Positions 44,551 to 54,715 of a stretch of 64,000 nucleotides of DNA are shown piece by piece; the stretch's first letter is position 1; each line of letters starts with the position of its first letter. The position numbers were made by a program, and so were the translations under genes. The notes under the pieces are model-generated. The model was given only the letters and a program-made list of their open reading frames with translations, was not told the origin of the DNA and ran no database searches. Source of the stretch: Anisus vortex (lineage: Eukaryota > Mollusca > Gastropoda > Planorbidae); assembly GCA_949126835.1 (NCBI GenBank), contig OX421508.1:11963994-12027993 (forward strand). Direction: 5' to 3'.

Positions 44551-45587
44551 GTGATGAGGGGATTGTGTGGCCAGTACGATGCGCTCGTTACTGTGCTTCT
44601 CACACGATATATCCTCACCTCACTTGGTTCGTTGTCTATGGGCTATGACGACTGCTGGCTTAACTAGACTTGCTGCATCAACAATGCTTGATATTTCTAT
44701 TTAACGTGCCGTTTCTCTGGCGGTCTACCTTCCTTGCTTCACGTATTCTCATGCACACTCAATCGGAACAAACGAGTTTAAGTTAAGTAATTATATAAGT
44801 CGAACGTTAATTGCCGGTATTAACGTGGTTATTTTACATAGTCACTCTTACATATAGGGATAATAAGATGTCCACAAAATCAATTTTATCCAAGCACATA
44901 AACGTCAATACTTGGAAAAGAATAATATATAAGCACAACTTCACAATACAGTAATTCCAAGTGAACAATTTATGTAAATAATCCAAAATGGTATAACGTC
45001 ATGTAACATTTTAAGAAGAAGTATCCAGTCTCCCTAACAACATAAAACCTGCCCCTTATATCTGTCCGCTGGTCAATCTAAAAAGGGCGACCCAGTGCAG
45101 AACGTCAACCAATGGGACAAAGTCTACACAAAAGTCAGTCCAACCATCGGTCAAGGGGCGCGTCCAGTGTCAAAGAGATTAGTCATAACACCTGGACTAG
45201 CTAGAAGGGGTGGGGGGTACGAGAGAGGGGGGGAGTTGGTCTGTCACCACATTAACTATCTTTCACATTTTTGTACATCTCGTGTTTTAAACAAAGGGCC
45301 CTAACTAGGCGCGGCGCGTGAGTCGCAAGAATAAACAATAGGCCCAAATTGTATTTCAACCGAGATAATCTAGGTGCGTCAAGACCTGACCAAGCGGTTG
45401 AGAGAGGGGTAGGGGTATGGGGAAAGGGCTGGAGGATAGGTGTGTAGGGGAAATAATTTCTCCCAAACACGCACATTATACCTAAACGTATGCGTAACTA
45501 ATTACAAAGCACTAAACTTTGCATAATTAATTTCACATCAAGACAGTATGTATAAAATTAAAAGTTACGTGGCTGCACTGTAAAGCT
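44551..45587. other. Unclassified 1-kb segment between repeat and conserved upstream block
   Basis: Absent at the matching place of the first gene, where repeat and conserved block are about 105 bp apart. It starts TGTGATGAGGGGATTG and is less AT-rich in parts, so it may be an inserted LTR or other element, but no ends were established. Open frames at 45095-45304 and 45252-45476 have no recognised domain. Confidence 0.35.
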
Positions 45588-45738
45588 TGGCGAAGAAACA
45601 CAAATCGGACATAATTTATTTTCCAGATTGAAACTGCTCAATGTGCTGGAGGATGCATCTACCTACATTTATACATTTCTTTGTTGATCCAATCAGACAA
45701 GTGTCACATGTTAATTTAAATCTAATTTAAATGTCAAG
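45588..45738 (-). promoter_or_regulatory. Upstream block of the paralog, with a CCAAT box
   Basis: Matches 19117-19262. The CCAATCAG word at 45689-45696 reads CTGATTGG toward the gene. Conservation of this block in both copies while the DNA between changed supports a regulatory or leader-exon role; this is inference. Confidence 0.45.
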
Positions 45739-46169
45739 TACCATGTGGACCGATCTTTGTTCACGTTCACCTCCAACGTTCACCACGTTTGTCTCTCTGA
45801 TCTCCAATTTGTATGGGATTGTATATTCCCGCGGCTGCAAATTAATGTACAAATTAATTGTACATTTTTGGACTATTGAAAGAGTGAAAACATGTTTATT
45901 TTATTACATATCACTTTCTAATTCTGTGTTTCTTCAAGAAGTCATGTTGTTGTTTTTTCTATTAAAAGTATATTAAAAATAGAAATGAATAAAATCTATT
46001 AGATGTGTAAAAGTGCTAAGTTGTTTTTTAAGTTATCCCAGTGCTTTTAAGACTATGATGTTTTATTATATTGTGTTAATATTTAGCTCAACTTTCACAA
46101 AGTTCTAAATATTCTTTTATTTATATAAAGAATGTAGAAAGTATGTAAAACTTTGAAATACATCATCTG
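45739..46169. other. Non-coding AT-rich DNA
   Basis: An open frame at 45731-45976 overlaps the conserved block and shows no domain. Nothing else seen. Confidence 0.4.
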
Positions 46170-46485
46170 CATAGGGCCCATCAACTAAAACAAAACATTT
46201 AAAAATTTAAAACAATTTCAGAAAAGAGCTGCAAGCTTCATTACTAGCGAACAATCAAAACTTACAATTAATAATTCAATTACTAAACCTAGAAAAAACT
46301 AGAGGAAAGAAGGGCAAAGAGTAAAGTAAAAATAATACATAAGGCAATAAATTCTAATTTAGAAATACAACCCAACAACAACCTGTTAAAATGTTCGGAT
46401 AAACATAAAGACAACAACACTTTTCTTATCCATTATGCGAGAACAAATTAATATAAGTTAGTTCTCTTTCTTCCAGAAATTAATA
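46170..46485 (+). pseudogene. Fragment of the CR1/Jockey-group LINE
   Basis: Follows 1530-1840 of the first LINE: CCCATCAACT, GAGCTGCAAG, AGAAAGGCAAAGAGTAAAGTA-like words, then AATTTAGAAATACAACCCAA and ATAAACATAAAGACAA in the same order. It covers the end of the protein and is truncated before the 3' tail. Confidence 0.85.
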
Positions 46486-46534
46486 AGACCTACACCTTCC
46501 TTCTGCTGACAATCAGATCTTCCAAACTAAACTA

Positions 46535-46765
46535 AAGTGTTAACATACCGGAGTCTGTCCAACGCATTTTGGTTACACCCAAGATGTCGACTTTGTAACG
46601 TACCATTTCTTTGATTTGGGCAATTTTCACGAGTTCACATATAGTTCACACGTTTTTCGGAGGGTCGTCGAGGATTACGTCAGAGGAGAGACTTTTTTTT
46701 GGCTTTCATCTCGCCTAGGCACAGCCTCAACCCGCAGCGAATTTCCCATGGTAGTTTGACCTTAG
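46535..46765 (-). pseudogene. LINE endonuclease N-terminal fragment
   Basis: Minus-strand reading gives NSLRVEAVPRRDESQ and, across a stop, TICELVKIAQIKEMVRYKVD then ILGVTKMRWTDSG. This is the opening of a LINE endonuclease (usual form NVRT..EAGK.AQ...EM..Y..D.LG..E.RW). The catalytic Glu is replaced by Lys in VTKMRW. It differs from the RTE copy at 7672. Confidence 0.65.
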
Positions 46766-46769
46766 GACG

Positions 46770-47490
46770 TTTTTGTTGCTTTTTCTGTAACCTGATATTT
46801 TTTATATGGGAAATTTGAAAATGGGAAAACCTAATTTTTTTTTAGGTATTTTAATTTATAACTTTTAGATAGATCTACACCTGACACTACACTACAAAAA
46901 GCAAAACAATATCACAAATTCAAAAAAGTATAGTTTAATTTATCAATAAAATGTTATATTTCTGATTTACACTTTATAATGTCATCTACAAGTTTGTAAA
47001 TTAAAAACCAAACTATTAAAATGCTCATGTTTTGGTTGTTGTTTATAAATAATTTTCTTTTACAAATTTCGCTTAAGTTGTTAAATAAGTTTTCTTTTAC
47101 TAGTTGTTCATTTATCTAAAACGTGATTTGGCTCGTTCTATACCGCACATTTTTTCACTGAAAAGAAACAAATTTAAATAAATAATCAATAAAATAATTA
47201 CTTTGCTTTCATCTTTTTTTTAATTCTATAAATATATGTTAGGACTATTTTGTAGGTAACATATTATATATTCAATTCTAATTAACATGTGTTGGTATGA
47301 CTTTACTTTACATTCAAGGGTCTATTATTGAGTGTACCGTCAGGCAAAAGGTATGAATTTAATAGATGTATTTTTGCTTTTCTAATACTTAGTAATACGG
47401 GAGGTGTTGGGCAATGGCGCACTTCGATAACAAGAGCTGTTTAGCCAGCCGTAGTACTTAACGCTGCTGGTAAAAAAAACTAAATCAAAG
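46770..47490. other. Non-coding AT-rich DNA
   Basis: No gene or repeat supported. Confidence 0.4.
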
Positions 47491-47509
47491 TTTATTAATG
47501 AAAAGTGCA

Positions 47510-47742
47510 GAACTACACCAAGCCTATTGATGATATGTGCAGAACGACACGAAGTCTATGATGATATGTACAGAACTACACAAAGGCTATTGATGAATTT
47601 TATAGAACTACACGGAGGCTATTGATGAGATGTATAGAACTACACAAAGACTAATGATGATAATATGTACAGAACTACACAAAGGCTATTGATGATATGT
47701 AAGGAACTACACAAAGGCTATTGATGATATGTACAGAACTAC
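47510..47742. repeat. 32-bp minisatellite
   Basis: About seven units of AACTACACAAAGGCTATTGA followed by TGATATGTACAG, with point changes and one small insertion. Confidence 0.85.
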
Positions 47743-47747
47743 CTTGT

Positions 47748-47945
47748 TTGGGACTGTTAACGAGGATGTTTGGGAATGTTAACGAGGATGTTTGGGAATG
47801 TTAACGAGGATGTTTGGGAATGTTAAAGAGGATGTTTGGGAATGTTAACGATGATGTTTGGGAATATTATTGAGGATGTTTGGAAATGTTAACGAGGATA
47901 TTTGGGAATGCTAATGAGGATGTTTATGAATGTTAATGGGTATAT
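47748..47945. repeat. 22-bp minisatellite
   Basis: About nine units of GTTTGGGAATGTTAACGAGG plus AT, directly after the 32-bp array. Copies get more diverged to the right. Confidence 0.88.
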
Positions 47946-48009
47946 ATGAAATTGCTGTTGAAGATAAAATAATTAAAGTGTATGAACGGTGCTATTACCG
48001 TGTATATAT

Positions 48010-48609
48010 TGTCACGTGCGAAATCAGCTACTGACGTTAGATGATATTTTTAGTAATGTATTATTATATATAGTCTTTTGATTCATATCCATCTCGGATC
48101 TCACAAGGTTGTATAAGAATTTATATTGATGTTATTGAATTAGATTTGATGTTTATTTGACTCGTTGCGATATGAATCTTTTGTGTATAAAGTGATTTAG
48201 ATAAACTGTACCTTAATATATAGGAAATCCACAATCCTGTTTGAAATTGAACACAATTTTATTCCAACAAGTTGAGATGATAAAATATAACAATACCACA
48301 GAATACATGTACCAGTATTATATAATGAAACTTAATCAGTTGAGATTCTTCTATAATGAACTAAGCTGTAATCCTATCTTTAAGAAAGTGGTCAAAAACA
48401 GTCCTCACACATTAGCGCCCAAACTAGAACTAAACTAAACGGTATTCAACCCTCGTGCATATGACGTATTTTATTGCTATGACGTAGTGTCTAGACATAA
48501 CATGTTTTATTCCTAACACGGAAACATTTCGGGTTTAAGATTATTTCATTTTAACTTTAGTTAATAATAACAGAACCAATCTAATTATGGAAATAAACTA
48601 CTCGTAACA
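48010..48609 (-). repeat. LTR 1 of the array (outer, 600 bp)
   Basis: Plus-strand ends TGTCACGTGC and CTCGTAACA, so the minus-strand element starts TGTTACGAG and ends GTGACA. Compared with LTRs 2 and 3 it has an extra T at 48038, C for T at 48095 and GG for AA at 48223-48224. Confidence 0.92.
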
Positions 48610-48624
48610 CTCGCCCCCCCTTAA
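48610..48624 (-). other. Polypurine tract, unit 1
   Basis: The minus strand reads TAAGGGGGGGCGAG directly before the 3' LTR of unit 1. Equivalent tracts follow the LTRs at 53895 and 59180. Confidence 0.75.
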
Positions 48625-49430
48625 GACACAAAGGAATTACAGACAGCGTTAAGTATGGAATTCTTTGTAGAGTACCCATAAAATGAACCGAATTCCCAAA
48701 CTATTCGTAAGATTTAATTGACTATTGGACAATCTTTTAAAGATTAAAATGAACCATATATTACATATCCCCTTAATGACAAAGTCGCTATTATGGAATC
48801 CCTTATCACATTATCTTAACAATGATTATTAATTAAACATTTATTTATCAATTAATATTTACAATTATGATTATTGTGTGTACAACGTTGACCATAAAAC
48901 TATTACCACCAATAACCAATTCCCACAGAATTGATATGAATCACCCAAATAAGTGGAACCGATTAATAATTGATAGATAATTCTTTAGAAAGTTTAATTT
49001 ATTTATAACCGATCACTGTATCATTAACTAATGATTTTCAGTTATTATATTATTATTATGATGTCTCAATTATGACATCAAGAATATTTAAAAAATGTTA
49101 TAATCTCAGCTGATTTAGCTTTTACATAGCATAAAATAAGACATCCAAATTATAACATGACGACATAGAAACAAACAATTTGCAAAACACATCAATAATC
49201 AATTGAACAAACACAAGTGTGGATGTATTCAAGTTAAATACCGGTGTGTGTGCAATTGATGTATGCAATAGTTACCTTTTACCTTACAACGTATGATTGT
49301 TTCTAGTAGAATTTGAAGTTTTGTTCTGTAATGTTTCATATCGTAATATTTCAAAACATAGTTTATTTATTGTCATATTTACAATAATATATATTTTAAT
49401 CAATACAATGAATGACATAAAAGAAAACAT
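48625..49430 (-). other. 3' non-coding internal region, unit 1
   Basis: About 0.8 kb AT-rich, no RT or envelope motif. The same region recurs in units 2 (53910-54715) and 3 (59195-60000). Confidence 0.6.
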
Positions 49431-52400
49431 TCATGAGAAACTGGTTTCCACTTGTTCAATCAGTCTTGTTCTATTGTGTACATCTGCAAATAGATTAATA
49501 TTAATATGTTCATTAATTTGACCTTTGATAGCGGATTGTTCGCAAGCGGGTAAATGTGCCAATTTTTCATTAAGGGTTTTTAGAGCTTTTGTGATTTGTA
49601 ATTTGCTTTCTGCAACTTCACGCTCAATTTCGGGTGAATTATTCGCGACTCTAATAACAGTGTTTACCGAGGCAACAACATTTTGTTCTTCTCTGGTAAT
49701 GTATGGTTTCAACATATTGATATGGCACACTCGTTGCGATTTCCGTCTATCAGGGGTCTTTACAAGATAGTTAACCTCACTAAGCTTAGCCATAACCTCG
49801 TAGGGTCCTGTAAACTTGGCACTCAGGGGTTGACCAGACAGTGGCGTCAGCATGAGAACTTTATCACCAGGTTGGAAGATACGGGTTCTTGCGTTGACGT
49901 CATAATAGACTTTCATCTTGTCTTGTGCCTGCAAAAGATTAGATCTGACAACTTTTAATGCATTATACAGTCTATTTTTAAAATTTTCCACGTATGTCAG
50001 TAGACCAGTGTCTTCAGTGGATGACAACCATGTCTCTTGTAACAGCTTTAGTGGTCCACGAACTGTGTGTCCGAATACCAGTTCAAAGGGACTGAAACCA
50101 AGAGATTCTTGTACAGCCTCTCTGGTTGCGAAGAGTGCGAAGGGAATACCACGATCCCAGTCGTCGTTATGCTCGAAACAGAAAGTACGGAGCATGTTTT
50201 TCAATGTTTGGTGGTATCGTTCCAGTGCGCCTTGACTCTGTGGATGATATGCACTCGATACTGCATGACGAATACCCAGCCGTTCTAAGACTTGGCGAAA
50301 TAACTTCGATGTGAAATTTGAACCTTGATCTGACTGCACGGTTTTCGGAAGACCATATCGGGTGAAGAATCCGATAAGTGCATCAGAGATTTTGTCGGCA
50401 TTGATGCTACGTAGAGGAATAGCCTCTGGAAATCTCGTTGCCGAACACATTATAGTGAACAGATACTGGTGGCCAGCCTTAGTTTTAGGCAACGGACCGA
50501 CGCAGTCTATAATGATGTGACTGAAGGGTTCTGAGAATGCTGGTATGGGTCGTAGAGGAGCTACCGGAATGGTCTGATTCGGTTTGCCGACCATCTGGCA
50601 GACATGACATGATCTGCAAAACGATGTGACGTCACGACGTAGGCCAGGCCAGAAGAAATATGGAAGAATCCTGTCGAAGGTTTTCTGTATCCCTAGGTGA
50701 CCAGCATACGGTGAATCATGGGCCATATGTAGTATGTCCTTGCGGTATACATTGGGTACCACGATTTGATGTACTTCGCTGCATGTTTCATCGTCGTTTT
50801 CTTTCCCTCTCCATTTCCTCATCAACAACTCGTCCCTCAGGTAATAACCTGCGGCCATTGTTTCTAATTCTCCTTCATTCTTTGCTTCCTCTTTTAGCTT
50901 CCCAATCTCTGGATCTTTGCCTTGAGCAAGAATGAGTAGTTGTCTAGGCGACAAATTATTTTGATCAGTATGACTTGAGTGACCACCTAGAACATCCGCC
51001 ATGAAGGTTGCTTGCAAGTCAATCTCTGGTGTTGGTTCTGGTTTCTTTGTCGATTCATTAGTCATCTGCTGTTTCTCCATAGCTCTGGTGATAACACATA
51101 CTGAATTTTCAGTATTCTTATACTGAACAGAGTCTTTGGTTTCTTTAAGTACAGGATGTACCTGATTCTTGGCAATGTCACTTCCTAAAAGTAATGAAAT
51201 GCCTCTGTAGGGAAATTTCTTCACTATCCCAACAATAACAGATCCAGTGAAGTAATTACTCTTCAACTGTATACGATGTAACGGTGCCGTGAGTGTTCCA
51301 GCCATAGTACTGATTAAAGCATACTGGCCTGTATGAGTCAATTTCGACGTTGGTACAGTATTCTTCAACAGTAGAGATATATCAGCACCGGAGTCACGTA
51401 GAATTTTAATCTTCCGTTCTCTAGCTTGATTATCTATAGGTGACACATAGCCCTCGCTAACATCCGATAGCATGCACTCGGGTAGTTCTCTGCCTACTGA
51501 GTTTCTTGCTACACTACTGCCTCCATAAGTAAACGTTTTATTTACTGATTGTTCATCTGTCACACTCCCTTTGGAGTTGAAACTAGAATGTTCAATAGCC
51601 TCGGTCTTCATTTCAAAGACTTTTTCCGACTTTGAGCAACTTGGACATGCGTGTTTCGCCATCTCCTCATGACTAACATCAGATGTCTCTCTTTCAGCTT
51701 TAATTCTTTTGTGGGCAGTTTTATTTATGTGAGTTTCAGTTTGTACGGCGATGTGTGATAAAACCACGTTGTTCTTGTTTTTAATGGGTCTTTTCTCTTT
51801 ATGTAGACTCCAACAATTCTCTTTGATATGTCTATCTTTCTTACAAAATGTACAGGTAATTCTCTTTTGTACAAAACTTGAATTCTCTTGTTTATCGGCT
51901 TTTTGTTTACTTTTATCCTCTGTCGATCTTAACTTCCTCTCTGTATTACTGTTTTGAGTCCTCAAACTTGTTCTGTCATTTTGAACATAATGGCTATGCG
52001 GGTGAATAATGACGTATTCATCGGCTTTTACTGCTGCTTGTTCTGCTATTTCAATACCACGATCAGCCAAATGAACTTTTATATCAGTGCGAATCTTCTC
52101 AGTAAAATCCTCCATCAGTATGAGATTATATAGTTTTTCATAATCTTTATTCACATTCTTAGAACGTAACCATCGATCAAGATACTTTTTCTCTAATCTC
52201 AGGAAGTCAACATGTGAAACTTCTGGTTCCTTCTTGTACTCACGATACAACTTTCGATACTTTTCTGGAGTTAGAACATAACTCAATAGTACTCTGCTCT
52301 TTATTAGTTCATAATCATTACATTCCTCTGGAGTCAAATTCAATACAACATCTAGAGCCTTGCCTTTTGTTAGAGCTGAACGTAAAAGTACTGCTTTCTT

Positions 52401-53018
52401 ATCTTCAGGAAATTTATAATCGATCGAGTTTCTTTCAAAGACCATAAAGAACTCATCAATCTCTATGTTCTCCATGCTTGGGACATGCTTTTTAAACTTA
52501 TATAGTTCCACATTATTTGTTTCCTGAATCGTATGAGTTGACAAACGAGACTTTGCCAATTCAATCCTTTCATTACTAGCGATTCTTTCTTTTTCCAATT
52601 CCCCCAGTCTTATCTCTTTCTCTTTCTCTGCTTCTATTCTTTTACCCTCTAATTGTAATTGTAATTGTAATTGAATTTCTAACTTCTTCATTTCTAACTG
52701 AAATTTCATGTCCGCACTTAGTTCATTTCCATTCATTTTAAATTCATGGTTATTTATGTCTGTTTTCAGGGTTTCTGATACATTGAGAACCACTGATTCT
52801 TCATTATTCATAGTATTTTCTTCAAGCATTCTACCATGTCTTTTCAAACAGTCCTTAATATCTTGAATCAATTTACTCCTAACTGGTGTAACTTCAGTAA
52901 TGTCTATTCCCAGAGAGTTTGCCATCTCTTTTAACTGGGTTAGTGACATGCTATTTAACTGTTCTGACGTGATAGCAAAAATATTCAATTGCTCCAACGT
53001 AAGATTAGCTTCCGCCAT
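49431..53018 (-). CDS. Gag-protease-integrase polyprotein lacking RT/RNase H, unit 1 (1195 aa)
   Basis: Start codon 278 bp inside the 5' LTR border. N-terminal 25-60 is a short SAP-like helical segment; 105-160 coiled coil; 185-335 SCAN-like Gag core (FPEDKKAVLLRSALTKGKA). A CX2CX4HX4C zinc knuckle lies at C389, C392, H397 and C402. Aspartic protease is at about 536-620 with RDSGAD (D542) and GISLLLGSDIAKN near 606. Integrase follows: HX6H (H767, H774) and CX2C (C804, C807) zinc domain; core D838, D897 and E933 with the standard 35-residue D-E spacing; GPYEV C-terminal GPY/F domain before a coiled-coil tail. Between protease and zinc domain only about 145 residues remain, where Gypsy elements normally carry RT and RNase H (500 or more residues). 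The frame is fully open. Confidence 0.95.
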   Translation of the reverse strand: MAEANLTLEQLNIFAITSEQLNSMSLTQLKEMANSLGIDITEVTPVRSKLIQDIKDCLKRHGRMLEENTMNNEESVVLNVSETLKTDINNHEFKMNGNELSADMKFQLEMKKLEIQLQLQLQLEGKRIEAEKEKEIRLGELEKERIASNERIELAKSRLSTHTIQETNNVELYKFKKHVPSMENIEIDEFFMVFERNSIDYKFPEDKKAVLLRSALTKGKALDVVLNLTPEECNDYELIKSRVLLSYVLTPEKYRKLYREYKKEPEVSHVDFLRLEKKYLDRWLRSKNVNKDYEKLYNLILMEDFTEKIRTDIKVHLADRGIEIAEQAAVKADEYVIIHPHSHYVQNDRTSLRTQNSNTERKLRSTEDKSKQKADKQENSSFVQKRITCTFCKKDRHIKENCWSLHKEKRPIKNKNNVVLSHIAVQTETHINKTAHKRIKAERETSDVSHEEMAKHACPSCSKSEKVFEMKTEAIEHSSFNSKGSVTDEQSVNKTFTYGGSSVARNSVGRELPECMLSDVSEGYVSPIDNQARERKIKILRDSGADISLLLKNTVPTSKLTHTGQYALISTMAGTLTAPLHRIQLKSNYFTGSVIVGIVKKFPYRGISLLLGSDIAKNQVHPVLKETKDSVQYKNTENSVCVITRAMEKQQMTNESTKKPEPTPEIDLQATFMADVLGGHSSHTDQNNLSPRQLLILAQGKDPEIGKLKEEAKNEGELETMAAGYYLRDELLMRKWRGKENDDETCSEVHQIVVPNVYRKDILHMAHDSPYAGHLGIQKTFDRILPYFFWPGLRRDVTSFCRSCHVCQMVGKPNQTIPVAPLRPIPAFSEPFSHIIIDCVGPLPKTKAGHQYLFTIMCSATRFPEAIPLRSINADKISDALIGFFTRYGLPKTVQSDQGSNFTSKLFRQVLERLGIRHAVSSAYHPQSQGALERYHQTLKNMLRTFCFEHNDDWDRGIPFALFATREAVQESLGFSPFELVFGHTVRGPLKLLQETWLSSTEDTGLLTYVENFKNRLYNALKVVRSNLLQAQDKMKVYYDVNARTRIFQPGDKVLMLTPLSGQPLSAKFTGPYEVMAKLSEVNYLVKTPDRRKSQRVCHINMLKPYITREEQNVVASVNTVIRVANNSPEIEREVAESKLQITKALKTLNEKLAHLPACEQSAIKGQINEHININLFADVHNRTRLIEQVETSFS

Positions 53019-53270
53019 GTTTTATTAATGACGTAAATAGAAGATAAAAAATGTCAACTTTACCTTTTATAAAGTCCTTTGAAATATTTTGCACCACTGT
53101 TAATTTGTAGAAGATAAATTTTAAGGATGGTTGTGTACAAAGCTGAAAACAGTATGTCCGAACACAGACAGTGCCTCCCACGTAGACAGAATTTTAATAA
53201 ATATTTGTTGTAAATCGTTTTCACTTAAACAGTTGTATATTCTCAATTTCTTATACATACAAACTTTAGA

Positions 53271-53290
53271 TCCAGGACTTGAGCCCCCAA
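53271..53290 (-). other. Candidate primer-binding site, unit 1 (tRNA-Pro-like)
   Basis: The minus strand reads TTGGGGGCTCAAGTCCTGGA five bases inside the 5' LTR border. It resembles the TGGGGGCTCGTCC primer site of tRNA-Pro users with two extra bases. The same site is at 58556-58575 and 63835-63854. Confidence 0.45.
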
Positions 53291-53295
53291 TCTTT

Positions 53296-53894
53296 TGTCA
53301 CGTGCGAAATCAGCTACTGACGTAGATGATATTTTTAGTAATGTATTATTATATATAGTCTTTTGATTCATATCCATCTTGGATCTCACAAGGTTGTATA
53401 AGAATTTATATTGATGTTATTGAATTAGATTTGATGTTTATTTGACTCGTTGCGATATGAATCTTTTGTGTATAAAGTGATTTAGATAAACTGTACCTTA
53501 ATATATAAAAAATCCACAATCCTGTTTGAAATTGAACACAATTTTATTCCAACAAGTTGAGATGATAAAATATAACAATACCACAGAATACATGTACCAG
53601 TATTATATAATGAAACTTAATCAGTTGAGATTCTTCTATAATGAACTAAGCTGTAATCCTATCTTTAAGAAAGTGGTCAAAAACAGTCCTCACACATTAG
53701 CGCCCAAACTAGAACTAAACTAAACGGTATTCAACCCTCGTGCATATGACGTATTTTATTGCTATGACGTAGTGTCTAGACATAACATGTTTTATTCCTA
53801 ACACGGAAACATTTCGGGTTTAAGATTATTTCATTTTAACTTTAGTTAATAATAACAGAACCAATCTAATTATGGAAATAAACTACTCGTAACA
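53296..53894 (-). repeat. LTR 2 of the array (599 bp, shared by units 1 and 2)
   Basis: Serves as 5' LTR of unit 1 and 3' LTR of unit 2. Identical to LTR 3 by eye. Confidence 0.92.
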
Positions 53895-54715
53895 CTCGCC
53901 CCCCCTTAAGACACAAAGGAATTACAGACAGCGTTAAGTATGGAATTCTTTGTAGAGTACCCATAAAATGAACCGAATTCCCAAACTATTCGTAAGATTT
54001 AATTGACTATTGGACAATCTTTTAAAGATTAAAATGAACCATATATTACATATCCCCTTAATGACAAAGTCGCTATTATGGAATCCCTTATCACATTATC
54101 TTAACAATGATTATTAATTAAACATTTATTTATCAATTAATATTTACAATTATGATTATTGTGTGTACAACGTTGACCATAAAACTATTACCACCAATAA
54201 CCAATTCCCACAGAATTGATATGAATCACCCAAATAAGTGGAACCGATTAATAATTGATAGATAATTCTTTAGAAAGTTTAATTTATTTATAACCGATCA
54301 CTGTATCATTAACTAATGATTTTCAGTTATTATATTATTATTATGATGTCTCAATTATGACATCAAGAATATTTAAAAAATGTTATAATCTCAGCTGATT
54401 TAGCTTTTACATAGCATAAAATAAGACATCCAAATTATAACATGACGACATAGAAACAAACAATTTGCAAAACACATCAATAATCAATTGAACAAACACA
54501 AGTGTGGATGTATTCAAGTTAAATACCGGTGTGTGTGCAATTGATGTATGCAATAGTTACCTTTTACCTTACAACGTATGATTGTTTCTAGTAGAATTTG
54601 AAGTTTTGTTCTGTAATGTTTCATATCGTAATATTTCAAAACATAGTTTATTTATTGTCATATTTACAATAATATATATTTTAATCAATACAATGAATGA
54701 CATAAAAGAAAACAT

